A DNA stretch of 64,000 bases, from the NCBI RefSeq assembly GCF_963678975.1, contig NC_089273.1:32054973-32118972 (forward strand), given 5' to 3'. Of this stretch, positions 11,291 to 21,855 are shown piece by piece; position 1 is the first letter of the stretch, and every line of letters starts with the position of its first letter. A program made the position numbers and the translations under genes. Source of the stretch: Dysidea avara (Eukaryota; Porifera; Demospongiae; Dictyoceratida; Dysideidae). The notes below the pieces were generated by a model, which had not been told where the DNA came from, ran no database searches, and worked only from the letters and a program-made list of their open reading frames with translations.

Positions 11291-12046
11291 AAGTGGAACT
11301 GGAACATGGTATTTTATGTGATTAGTATGTAGAATACAGGACAGAATCTTAGACCAGTGAGGATAATCAGTATACTATCATTTCTGTCCTTGTTTGGAAG
11401 CACTTGAGCACTTTATTGATTAGGCATATATAGTGATCTAGTTACCACTTTCACACCTCACCTCAAAGGGAAGAGAAGGTGTACCATATAAACCACCGCT
11501 ACCAGTGCTCAGGAATGCATTAACGAGTCAAGACATGTGAAGTTTCACATCCATAGCTTCTTTTTGCTAGGAGATATGGATGATCATATCAAACTGTATA
11601 ATATTTTTTACATGTGCAGGACACCAATTGTGACCCAATTTTGGAAAACCATCCTTTTGGGCACATGCAAAATTTGCAGGAAAACTCAATTGAAAATTTC
11701 AGCAATATTTTGTAAATTAATGTTTTTGCACATTTGGATAAAGCAACCATTAAACCTTCTTACTGTGAAATGTCACAACCAAAGCTTCTTTCTGCTAGCA
11801 GATGTGGTTTTATCAGACCATGTAGTGATTTCACCATGCGTGGGAAGCCAATTACGTAACTTTCAAATGGGGTGATTTGTTCAGGCGCTAGAATGGTTAA
11901 AACTAAGTCTTAGACAATGATACATGGCATTTAATTAAAGAAAAGGACCAGGAGCACTTGATTTAACTATCAGAAGTCACTTCATAATACTTTTAGCCAG
12001 TAGGAATGGAATTATTTACAAACAAAGTGATTTGTCACACTTACCT
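11291..12046. other. Intergenic stretch without a recognised feature
   Basis: An open frame of 112 codons at 11537-11875 has no recognisable domain and low-complexity hydrophobic composition. Nothing else was supported. Confidence 0.4.
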
Positions 12047-12241
12047 TATAGTAAAAAACTTTGGCGGTAAAAAGCTTGGCGAAAACCCACTCACCTCAAA
12101 ATTGACGAAAAAAACTTAGGCGAATGGGGCTTCATCTGTAGCTACCACGTGCTGTACTGCTCAAATGCAACACTATTCGCTACACGCGAGTGATTAAAAC
12201 TTGCCAATTAAGGGGCGTGGCAGCCGTTTCGATCGCAAGTC

Positions 12242-12505
12242 TTTTATTATTATTATTGTTACTGAGCAGACAGCACAGCTGATATGCTCAGGAAAAAAAA
12301 AGCAATCATAAATTAATGAATTTAACTACGCAGTTACAAAGATTACAGTTATTGAGTTCCATACAATGTTTGCAGTTCCGCTGAAAAAGAGTCAATATTG
12401 TTGCTCTCAATGATGGAAGATGGTAAGTTGTTCCATCCCTTGCATTGAGGGATGACGACTCACTATGGAAATAGCTGCCACACCCTTTTAATCGCGCGTA
12501 GCGAC
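12242..12505 (-). pseudogene. 5'-truncated LINE remnant (end of RT frame plus tail)
   Basis: On the minus strand the frames encode a LINE ORF2 C-terminal pattern: W-N-N-L-P-S-S-I-I-E-S-N-N-I-D-S-F, then a stop. The tail is rich in AATAAT at 12242-12260. A frameshift separates this from the upstream frame. A simple-repeat tail and 5' truncation are usual for CR1-like non-LTR elements. Confidence 0.5.
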
Positions 12506-12546
12506 GTTGCATTCGATCGTGGTAGCTACCGTACCAGTGTAGTCAG

Positions 12547-13006
12547 CGTTGAAACCGGGTCGGGTCATCCGGGTCACATTTTCTCCGGGTCATCCGGGTC
12601 TGACCCGAATTGGATCACGTGAGAAACGAAATTGTTTGTTTGACGACGTGGAACTTATAAACGCTATCGCGTAGCTCTTTCCTGAGCCACACCCACTTAT
12701 CGCATTACCAACATATGCTCAGCCACGCCCATTTGTTAGTAAGTGCAGTATGTAGCACGAAACTGAGGGTATCTATGGTGGTAGCTATTGTCAGTAGGTG
12801 AAGACCTTTTTTTTTTTTTTTTTTTTTGGTCTTCAACCTACAGCTAGGCTGAAGTTGCAATATTTACTCAACACGAATCGAACGCTCAAAATGTAGATTC
12901 GTTCGCTCGCTCGAGACTAGCCGAAACACGTCTCGGCTTTAATTAATCCGGGTCACATCCGGGTCAGTGAGTCATCCGGGTCAGCAGTAGTGACCCGGTT
13001 TCAACG
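12547..13006. mobile_element. MITE with CGTTGAAACCGGGTC termini and CCGGGTCA subterminal repeats
   Basis: The left end CGTTGAAACCGGGTC and right end GACCCGGTTTCAACG are inverted. Several CATCCGGGTCA units lie just inside each end. The centre has an unusual inverted repeat, GAAGACC, a run of 21 T, then GGTCTTC (12800-12834), which would form a hairpin with an all-T loop. Confidence 0.65.
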
Positions 13007-13027
13007 TTGGTAGCTAAGCATCGTTCG

Positions 13028-13395
13028 TAGTCTCGCGCAGCCAGACCACTATTTCTCCCCACGGCGCTTATCGATTAGAGATTATAAGCGCCTGCTCGAA
13101 ATAGGGTCTGGTACACTTCCAATAGATCAGTTGTGACAGCACCTCGATTAGAATTTATAGGCGTTGATAATGCACCCTTAAATTTTAAATCAAAAAGAAC
13201 CAACATGAAATGGCGAATTCTTACGTGTGCTTGTTAACGCCTTTTCGAGCGGCATAATCGACACCTCACATTCCTGCCGGGTGCTGTCACAACTAGCCTA
13301 TTGGAAGTGTACCAGACCCTATTTCGAGCAGGCGCTTATAATCTCTAATCGATAAGCGCCGTGGGGAGAAATAGTGGTCTGGCTGCGCGAGACTA
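13028..13395. mobile_element. Mutator-like foldback MITE with exact 9-bp target duplication
   Basis: The termini TAGTCTCGCGCAGCCAGACC and GGTCTGGCTGCGCGAGACTA begin near-perfect arms of about 100 bp (13028-13127 and 13298-13395). The element is bracketed by CATCGTTCG at 13019-13027 and 13396-13404, an exact 9-bp duplication characteristic of Mutator-like (MULE) insertion. There is no transposase, so it is non-autonomous. Confidence 0.8.
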
Positions 13396-13881
13396 CATCG
13401 TTCGCTGGTTCTTGTATTGTCGGGAACGGTGTCGAGAGCATTGTTTGGATTTTCGTGAACTCTTGTAGGGCAATGAACCTTGCAACAATTGAAGGGAACG
13501 CTTGGAAATATCCACGATATAATTGTCACGATTCTTCAATACCCATCCTTTCAACAACACGTCTGGGCTAATCTGCTTAAGTGATTGCCAAAAATAATTG
13601 GCGGATAAAACTTTGGCGATTGTAATGCTATTCGCCAAAGTTTTTTTTACCGCTAAAGTTTTTTACTATAGTGTAATCACTCACAGAATTCAATGTATTA
13701 ACATGCTAACTTGGGCATGTACAAACATACCACGACACATTACTGCATGCTTTCCTACACAAACCACCCTTCCACAGCACCAAGTCCTATAACGTTACGG
13801 CATGCGACGACAACATAATTACTACAACAACACATCACTTTACATGCAGACCAGTTATACCGACATACATGAGTACTGTAT

Positions 13882-14073
13882 ATACATACATACATACATA
13901 CATACATACATACATACATACATACATACATACATACATACATACATACATACATACATACATACATACATACATACATACATACATACATACATACATA
14001 CATACATACATACATACATACATACATACATACATACATACATACATACATACATACATACATACATACATAC
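13882..14073. repeat. (TACA)n microsatellite, about 190 bp
   Basis: An uninterrupted tetranucleotide repeat. It creates long overlapping open frames (YIHT and MYVC repeats) on both strands, which are not genes. Confidence 0.95.
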
Positions 14074-14382
14074 CAGGGGCGTACGCAGGAATTTTGAAAA
14101 GGGTTTCCACTACAGCCAAGTGACTGTTATATTAGAGTAGTTTATATTGCCTGACTGCTTTATTAGAGTATCTCGATCTTTTCACCAAAATCATAAGCTA
14201 TAAGTGTTGCTATCGTGTGAGAAACTATTATTTAACTAAGATAAAAATTTGCAATGTGTCCTGTTCCATGACAGATTCCAGATTCTGGAAACCTGAAGTT
14301 TCAATTTCTTACTGTTTCAAGTAGTGTGTGAAATTCAAAGGGGTTTCCTGAAACCCCTGGAAACCCCCTCGGTACGCCCCTG
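14074..14382. mobile_element. hAT-like MITE inserted at the end of the microsatellite
   Basis: It begins CAGGGGCGTACGC and ends GGTACGCCCCTG, the CAGGG...CCCTG form of hAT ends. The flanks are only imperfectly duplicated (ATACATAC against ATACATGC, offset by one). Two copies of the CTATTAGAGTA-type motif lie inside at 14121-14182. Confidence 0.6.
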
Positions 14383-14589
14383 AATACATGCATGCATGTG
14401 AGACAACATCATTGCTTGTAATGTAGAATCACGTATAGGCCATTTACTATCAATAATATGTACAGAAAGCATAGAATAACTTACACATAGCTACACGCCA
14501 AGTAGTAATGAACAATTAAGATTAACTATGAGATGAGTAATGCATGTTATCATTGTTACACAAGCTAGGCAGTCACAGTAAAACAATGA

Positions 14590-15355
14590 GTGTTCATACA
14601 CAACAATCATTCATCATGCCAGAACATCAGCTACAACAAGCATTACATTCGCTGTGCAAGCAATTGCAAATGAAACATTCTTATGCAACAGACAAGCCAA
14701 TCATCAGTCATGCCTAGCACAACATTCATACACAACAAATGCTACATTAGTACACCGTAGCCACAAAACATTCTGAACAGATATCTTTTGAACATCAACC
14801 CCACAAATTGTGAACTTACAGCAACAACACTGGCCGTAGCAAGCACAACATGCGTACACAACAATTATCAGTAGCAACAAAAACTCAACATCCATGTGCA
14901 GCAGAGATACATATGTAGCAACATTGATTGCGACAATCACTGATCGCCACAAACGCAACATTCATACAGCACAGACTTTCATACGCATCAAACACTGATT
15001 GCAACAAATATCTGTCACAGCAAAATTAATATTGATTGCAAATGTAACAAATATCGGTTGCAAAACTATCAGTCGCAACAAACTCAACATTCATACACAG
15101 CAAACATTGATTGCAACAATGAACGGAATATTCATTCACAACAGACATTTATACACAACAAATACTGATTGCAACAAATATCTTGGTCACAACAAAGATT
15201 GGTCGCAATTGTAACAAATATCGGTCGCAAAAGTATCAATCGCAACAAACTCAACATTCATATGCAACAGACATTCATACGCAGCAAACAGTGATTGCAA
15301 CAAACTGAACATTTATTCACCGTAGACATTTAAATGTAGCAAACATTGATAACGT
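14590..15355. repeat. Degenerate CA-rich tandem repeat
   Basis: Variants of AACATTCATACACAACA and GATTGCAACAAATATCGGTCG recur many times. The clearest pair of longer units (about 15043 and 15205) is spaced about 162 bp apart. No real coding frame. Confidence 0.6.
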
Positions 15356-15859
15356 CTAACCAACATATACAAACACTGACCAAAGTACGTAGTGCATGCA
15401 TGTTACCATCTAGAGCTATTAAGCCATTGTTTGATCAAGCTACCAGAATTGCAATATCCTGCTCATACAGAATTTTCAATGCCCACTACTTAGAACTGTG
15501 GGATCTGTCAGATCTGTTTACTAATTAATGTAACTAATATTATTGATGTATGTGTGTGTTTTGATTCTTTATGTGTGCATGTGTTTCCCTTACCAGGTCT
15601 CTAGCTGTTTTAAGTACCCCTGCATCTAGGCCCCTTATTTACTTCCTGTACACTTGTCTTGAACCTTAAGACATATAATTAAATCAATTGTTGCAGAATA
15701 TCAGTATCTACACCAATCTATGTGCAAAATTACAGTTTATGTTCAACAAAAATATTGATGGCGTCTTCTTTAATTGACTTCCCATAGTTACATCAGTTCA
15801 TCTTTATGAAACAATCTGGTTACATAGATTGATCACCAGTTCTATAAAAAGAACAGAAA

Positions 15860-16190
15860 CAAGTGTAAGAAAAAAAGTAGGAGTTTTAAAGCAGAGTAGG
15901 GGTCAATTAGAATAAAGTGCACAGATAAAAAGTACTGAAACAAGCTTAAGTTAGTATGTCATGACAGCAAGTTCATGACAGCAAGTTACTGTAACACAAA
16001 AAGAAGTGAATATCCCTACTGTGCATTTCAATTACGGAAACTCCACAACACAGATATTCACTTCTTTTACATTATAGTAATTTGCTGTCATAATGTACCA
16101 ACTCAAGCTTCTTTCAGTACTTTTTATTGGTGCACTATATTCTAGTTGATCCCTACTCTAGCTTAAAATTCCTATTTTTTCTTATACTTG
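15860..16190. mobile_element. Foldback element, arms about 150 bp
   Basis: The left arm starts CAAGTGTAAGAAAAAAAGTA and the right arm ends with the near reverse complement ending CTTATACTTG. The internal pair AGAAGTGAATATC / GATATTCACTTCTTT flanks a loop of about 30 bp. It is non-coding. Confidence 0.65.
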
Positions 16191-17224
16191 CAAATATAAT
16201 TGTCCTGTCAGTCCCTTTGTGTGTGCTTACATGTAGGTGTGCCATGATGGTTGCCAACTATACTGTTTCTGTGTTATTCTGAGCTATTATTTGTGATTTA
16301 TTCTACCTTGTTACAATCCACACTCAGCACTGTATTTTCCTAATAATTTTTATGCCTGTAGCTAATAAGCTGATACACAACACAAAATCTACATTAATTA
16401 TGTAAAGTCCCCAGTTCAAGACACACGGTAGTGTGTCGTGCGGCCCAAGAAGCCGGCGCGTAACACCCGTGAGTATATTGACAGGAAGAAAGAAAACGCA
16501 ATTTTCGCACCTCCGTAGCTCTGTGCTTCCTTGATGAAACAAGACGATTTTTGCTGTGGACATGCCCTCCAACTGCAGCACTCCACATTCCAAATTTGAG
16601 CGAAATCGCTTCGCGCGTTCCCGAGATATGCGACTTCAAAAATTGGCTCAGTTTCTTCGTTTTTTATTCTTATTGTTTTTCTTTTTCTTGTCGCACACTT
16701 ACAAAAACTGCTATAAAAATCCCACGCCATATTCGATTGCCTTAAAATTTGGCACACAGAAGGGGATATAAAGGCGCATCTCAGTACCAACTTTGGATGG
16801 AATACGATAAACAGGCAAAGAGTTATGAGCGATTATTCACGAAAAATAACACCAATATGTTGTCACGCCTACAGGGTAAACCGCGTATGGGAAGAAGCTG
16901 AAAATTGGTGGGTGAATAGGTTAACTATTGAATCTCAAACCTTTTGTGGTTTGAAAGAAATCGAGCTAAAAACCAGGAAGATACAACGAAAAAACCAACA
17001 GTGTGTAACAATTACGCAATCGAGATCAGCTAATAAAAAAACGACTGCTTGCCACGCCTACCAGATAAACCGTTTGGGGTAATGCTTTTAAAATCGTTGT
17101 ACAGATGGAGTAATCATCTTAGAAAGGATCATCAATAGTGTAGAAGAATCAGACTTAAAGCCACGGAGTTATAACACGAAATCCAACTTGGTGCGGCAAG
17201 TGCGAGATCGAGATACTCTAATAG

Positions 17225-20095
17225 AGCAGTCATCCTAATAGAGCAGTCACCCTGAAGAGAATTCAAGAGATCAGCTAGAAATAAGAAACCTGTATAGAGA
17301 TCAGCTACACACAAGTCACCCTGTAGAGAGATCAGCTAGAAGAAGTTACCTTGTAGGGAGTTCATGCAACTATGGAAAGAGATAGTTCAGCTAGAAAAAA
17401 TCACCTTGTAGAGTTCAGCTACAAAGAAACCACCATGTAGAGAGTTCAGCTACAAACAAATCGCCCTGTAGAGAGATCAATAGAAGAAGTTGCCTTGCAG
17501 AGAGTTCAGCTACAAAGAAACCATCATGTAGAGAGTTCAGCTACAAACAAATCTCCCTGTAGAGAGATTAGCTAGAAGAAGTTACCTTGTAGAGAGTTCA
17601 GCTACAAAGAAACCATCATGTAGAGAGTTCAGCTACAAACAAATCTTCCTGTAGAGAGATCAGCTAGAAGAAGTTACCTTGTAGAGAGTTCAGTTTCAAA
17701 CAAATCACCCTGTAGAAAGATCAGCTAGAAGAGGTCACCTTGTAGAGAGTTCAGTTACAAACAAACCACCATGTAGAGAACTCAGCTACAAACTAGTGAC
17801 CTTGTAGAGACATCAGCTAGAAGAAGTTACCTTGTAGAGAGTTCAACTACAAAGAAACCATTCTTTAAAGAACTCAGCTGCAAACAAATCACCTGTAAAG
17901 AATTCAGCTACAAATAAATTACCCTGTAGAAAGATGAGCTAGAAAAAGTTACCTTGTAGAGAGTTCAGTTACAAAGAAACCACCATGTAGAGAATTCAGC
18001 TACAAACTAGTGACCCTGTAAAGACATCAGCTAGAAGAAGTTACCTTGAGAGAGTTCAGCTACAAAGAAATCATTATTTAAAGAGCTCAGGTGCAAACAA
18101 ATCACCTATACAGAATTCAGCTACAAACAAATTACCATGTAGAGAGATCAGCTAGAAGAAGTTAACTTGTAGAGAGTTCAGCTACAAAGAAACCATCATT
18201 TAGAGAGTTCAGCTTCAAACAAATCACCTGTAGAGAGTTCAGCTACAAACAAATTTTTCCTGTAGAGAGATCAGCTAGAAGAAGTTACCTTGTAGATCGT
18301 TCAGCTACAAACAAATCACCCTGTAGAGAGATTAGCTAGAAGGAGTTACCTTGTAGAGAGTTCAGCTACAAAGAAACCACCATGTAGAGAGTTCAGCTGC
18401 AAAGAAATCACCCTGTTTAAAATTCTGCCACGAACAAATTGCCCTGTAGGAAGATCAGTTAGAAGAAGTTACCTTTTAGAGAGTTCAGCTACAAAGAAAC
18501 CATTCTGTAAAGAGCTCAGCTGCAAACAAATCACCTGTACAGAATTCAGCTACAAACAAATCACCCTGTAGAGAGATCAGCTAGAAGAAATTACTTTGTA
18601 GAGAGTTCAGCTACAAAGAAACCACCATGTAGAGAGTTCAGCTGCAAAGAAATCACCCTGTAGAAAATACAGCCACAAACAAATTGCCCTGTAGAAAGAT
18701 CAGTTAGAAGAAGTTACCTTTTAGATAGTTCAGCTACAAAGAAACCACCCTGTAGAGAGATCAGCTAGAAGAAGTTACCTTGTAGATCGTTCAGCTACAA
18801 ACAAATCACCCTGTAGAGAGATCAGCTAGAAGAAGTTACCTTTTAGAGAGTTCAGCTACAAAGAAACCACCATGTAGAGAGTTCAGCTGCAAAGAAATCA
18901 CCCTGTATAAAATTCTGCCACAAACAAATTGCCCTGTAGAAAGATCAGTTAGAAGAAGTTACCTTGTAGAGAGTTCAGCTACAAAGAAACCATTTTGTAA
19001 AGAGCTCAGCTGCAAACAAATCACCTGTACAGAATTCTGCTACGAACAAATCACCCTGTAGAGAGATCAGCTAGAAGAAGTTACCTTGTAGATAGTTCAG
19101 CTACAAACAAATCTCCCTGTAGAGAGATCAGCTAGAAGAAATTACCTTGTAGAGAGTTCAGCTACAAAGAAACCACCATGTAGAGAGTTCAGCTGCAAAG
19201 AAATCACCTGTAGAAAATTCTGCCAGAAAAAAATTGCCCTGTAGAAAGATCAGTTAGAAGAAGTTACCTTTTAGAGAGTTCAGCTACAAAGAAACCATTC
19301 TGTAAAGAGCTCAGCTGCAAACAAATCACCTGTACAGAATTCAGCTACAAACAAATCACCCTGTAGAGAGATCAGCTAGAAGAAGTTAACTTGTAGAGAG
19401 TTCAGCTACAAAGAAACCATCATTTAGAAAGTTCAGCTTCAAACAAATCACCTGTAGAGAGTTCAGCTACAAACAAATCACCCTGTAGAGAGATCAGCTA
19501 GAAGATATTACCTTGTAGATAGTTCAGCTACAAACAAATCACCCTGTAGAAAGATCAGTTAGAAGAAGTTACCTTTTAGAGAGTTCAGCTACAAAGAAAC
19601 CATTCTGTAAAGAGCTCAGCTGCAAACAAATCATCTGTACATAGTTGTGTAGAGAGATCAGCTATAGTATGTTCACGTTGAGCTGAATCCTGAAAAACAG
19701 CTAATAATTAAAAGTGGATTTTTTCTCAACAGAGTTAACATTTCAGCCGACCAGATGATTATTGGTAACAGCAAAGGTGTCAACAACAGACACGTACAGT
19801 TTGGTATCATTAAAAGTTCGGGAAAGAGCTATAATGGACACTGTACTTATATGGCTTCCCCATAGGAAATGTATTGTGAAAATTTTGATTGACCGTAAAT
19901 ATTATGTCAACCATTTGAACAAAAAGATTTTGAAATATTTTTAGCAGGTCAAGCAGTACTACAAATGAGCCAAATTTCAAGATCGTGTGTAGTTGCATCC
20001 ATGAGTTATTAAATGTTTTTGAGGATTCAGCTCAACGTGAACATACTATAGAAGAAATTACCTTGTAGAGAGTTCAGCTACAAAGAAACCATCAT
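17225..20095. repeat. Satellite block 1, basic unit about 31 bp
   Basis: Tandem units alternate between three main types: GTTCAGCTACAAAGAAACCA, GTTCAGCTGCAAACAAATCA and GATCAGCTAGAAGAAGTTAC, each joined by (C/T)TGTAGAGA. They form higher-order groups of about three to four units. The block is interrupted at 19665-20048 by a TA-target MITE. Identical unit types fill 30350-33095 and 38822-42560. Confidence 0.9.
19665..20048. mobile_element. TA-target MITE inside the satellite
   Basis: The termini TAGTATGTTCACGTTGAGCT and AGCTCAACGTGAACATACTA are perfect inverted repeats flanked by TA on each side. Removing the element with one TA rejoins the surrounding satellite unit (ATCAGC-TA-GAAGAA), so the insertion site is exact. 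Tc1/mariner-like, non-autonomous. Confidence 0.75.
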
Positions 20096-20393
20096 GTGGA
20101 GAGTTCAGCTGCAAAGAAATCACCACTGCCCAAATTTCAAGGCAATAGCTCTTTCCAATCTGAAGTTATCAATTGTCAAAGTTGGCAAATTGGATGTGTG
20201 TGGAAGGCCCCTTTTCGCAAATCCGGTCACATATATATTATATATATAATTTGTACATTTACTGATAAAATATTTAAAGTACATCTACTTCATCTTTTCT
20301 TCTTCCTGTAGTAAAGAAAAAAAACATAGGTTAAAAAAGTCCCAAAGCTGGCCATAGGCCGGCTTTGGGGTATACAAATACAAAAAGAAATGA

Positions 20394-20714
20394 AATCTAA
20401 TCCAAAACAGCCAAGCTGTAAAAAAAGTGTGCGGCCCTCAGAAAGGCTATGGTGAAAAAAGATGTGAAATCCAAGGTGGCGGCCAAGAAATGGCTGTGAT
20501 GGTAGGTTAATGGTAAAAATTTTAATAATGACAATTCAGGTAAATTTTGTGAAGCGGCACAAAAATTCACCTGAATTGTCGTTAATAAAATTTTTACCAT
20601 TAACCTACCATCACAGCCATTTCTTGGCCGCCACCTTGGATTTCACATCTTTTTTCACCATGGCCTTTCTGAGGGCCGCACACTTTTTTTACAGCTTGGC
20701 TGTTTTGGATTAGA
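20394..20714. repeat. Foldback terminus of copy A (about 150-bp arms)
   Basis: TCTAATCCAAAACAGCC and GGCTGTTTTGGATTAGA are the outer ends of an almost perfect inverted repeat of the whole segment around a loop of about 20 bp. It produces 67-codon frames on both strands, which are by-products of the palindrome. The same foldback is at 33331-33659 and 38213-38530. Confidence 0.85.
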
Positions 20715-21281
20715 TATAATAAGTCCATTAAAATTTACCATTAGATATTAATTTTGTTGAAATAATCTCATATGTAATTAAAGTGATTTCTGTGCTAACA
20801 ATGAAAAATGTTAAATGCAACTCTGTGTGTGTGCACATACAAGAATTATAATGTATAATAGGAACAATATCTACAATCTGCCATATACAAAATATAATTT
20901 ATTCATAATGTAATAATGCTTCTATGATGCATGTAAACAACATAATTACTTAGCAATTAATTTAAGTGAATTTTGATTCGCATCTTTTACTAGCACCTTA
21001 TGCTTGTGTCTGGCTACCAACTCTGACAAATGATCAACTATATGTAATAGTTATACCATGGCTGCGAGGGATTTTGCTGATATATACACCCAAAGCCCGA
21101 GGGCCGCAGGCCCGATGGGTGTGGGTGTATATGTCAGCAAAATCCCAAGCAGCCATGGTACAAGTGATATATATCACTTGGGGCATACTCACCTAATTAT
21201 AGGTGAAAGAACTAATGAGAACTCATCCCATTTGTTTTATACAGTAGCATCTGAAGATTGATCGTGGTTTTAATAGCGTGG
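20715..21281. other. Intergenic DNA with a GC-rich hairpin
   Basis: AT-rich, no gene. A hairpin at 21054-21163 has arms TACCATGGCTGC...TATACACCC and GGGTGTATA...GCAGCCATGGTA, with a GC-rich loop containing GCCCGAGGGCCGCAGGCC. Confidence 0.6.
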
Positions 21282-21855
21282 TTTTAATAGCGTGGGCTAA
21301 TAGCCATCAAAACGTTGTCCATACATTAAAACGTCATTAATATGTTACTATGCTTCAACACACAATGTTAGAAACGACTTGCGATTGTAGGATGGAGTTT
21401 ATATTGTTATCATTTTTGTACTAAGTTAAGCTAACTAACTTCGCTATTGGGACAGTAAGTAAGTTATTATATTAAGTTAAGTACTTAGGACTGTAAGTTA
21501 CTAACTTATTTCAACGTAGCAGTAGTAGCTTTGCTGTTCCATGGTCTGTTCAAAGGTTGATACGCGGTGGGTAGAAATACACATCCACAATCTCCCAAAC
21601 GATTATTTTATGCCTTCATTAACCTTAAGTAACAACCAACTACCCTATCTTAACAGATGTGCTAAGCTTAGCAACTACTACAAAAACGAGTCCCACAATA
21701 CAAAGCTCTATGTCGCTCAATATAATGAGTCAAAGCGCATTGATTCTTTGAACTGGCTGGGTATCAAAGTCATTGGCAAACCGCTTTCCCATGATATTGC
21801 CTGGGAAATATGCGAGATAAACACCGAGCGGCGCCTTTGAACGCCCACGCTAAAA
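21282..21855 (+). mobile_element. TTTTAATAGCGTGGGC-ended element carrying a 99-codon frame
   Basis: The left end TTTTAATAGCGTGGGC and right end GCCCACGCTAAAA are inverted. Bases 21266-21281 repeat the left end in part. The right end abuts the last LRR codons of the neighbouring minus-strand locus, so the element seems to have cut into it. The interior is more GC-rich than its surroundings. Confidence 0.5.
21541..21840 (+). CDS. Unknown 99-residue protein inside an inverted-repeat element
   Basis: The ATG-initiated frame starts M-V-C-S-K-V-D-T-R-W and ends in I-N-T-E-R-R-L. It is hydrophilic, with no signal peptide, membrane segment or familiar motif. It fills most of the space between two inverted termini, so it may be the only gene of a small mobile element or a captured host fragment. 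I do not recognise it. Coding status rests only on its position and less AT-biased composition. Confidence 0.3.
   Translation: MVCSKVDTRWVEIHIHNLPNDYFMPSLTLSNNQLPYLNRCAKLSNYYKNESHNTKLYVAQYNESKRIDSLNWLGIKVIGKPLSHDIAWEICEINTERRL

Larger units (their letters stand above)
12049..13668. mobile_element. TA-target DNA element that contains three other elements
   Basis: The inverted termini are TAGTAAAAAACTTTGGCGG (left) and, on the minus strand, TAGTAAAAAACTTTAGCGG (right), each flanked by TA, as expected for Tc1/mariner-type insertion. A second inner inverted block (TTGGCGAA / TTCGCCAA) follows at each end. No transposase is present. The interior holds a LINE tail, a MITE and a Mutator-like foldback, all annotated separately. 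Confidence 0.6.
16416..20714 (-). mobile_element. Satellite-carrying Helitron-like element, copy A (4.3 kb)
   Basis: Read on the minus strand it starts TCTAATCCAAAACAGCC just after an A, then has a long foldback (20394-20714), a GC hairpin CCAAAGC...GCTTTGG near 20345, a 2.9-kb satellite and an 800-bp head. It ends with the hairpin GACACAC-TACC-GTGTGTC followed by TTGA. The same order is seen at 25877-33659 and, in the opposite orientation, at 38213-43411. A 5' TC, a 3' terminal hairpin, internal minisatellites and insertion without target duplication (visible at copy B1) are Helitron-like. However, the last bases are not the canonical CTRR and no Rep/helicase frame is present. Alternative: an unclassified composite of a foldback MITE and a satellite. 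Confidence 0.5.

Noticed and set aside
13755-14140. Several long overlapping frames (MYVC and YIHT repeats)
   Set aside because: They are translations of the (TACA)n microsatellite in all frames.
17225-20095. CRISPR-like repeat/spacer structure in the 31-bp repeats
   Set aside because: Units are contiguous and all related, with no unique spacers and no cas genes. The setting is a eukaryotic genome, so this is satellite DNA.
20397-20713. 67-codon frames repeated at 20397, 20510, 38210 and 38326
   Set aside because: The frames are identical on both strands because the segment is an inverted repeat. There is no independent sign of coding.
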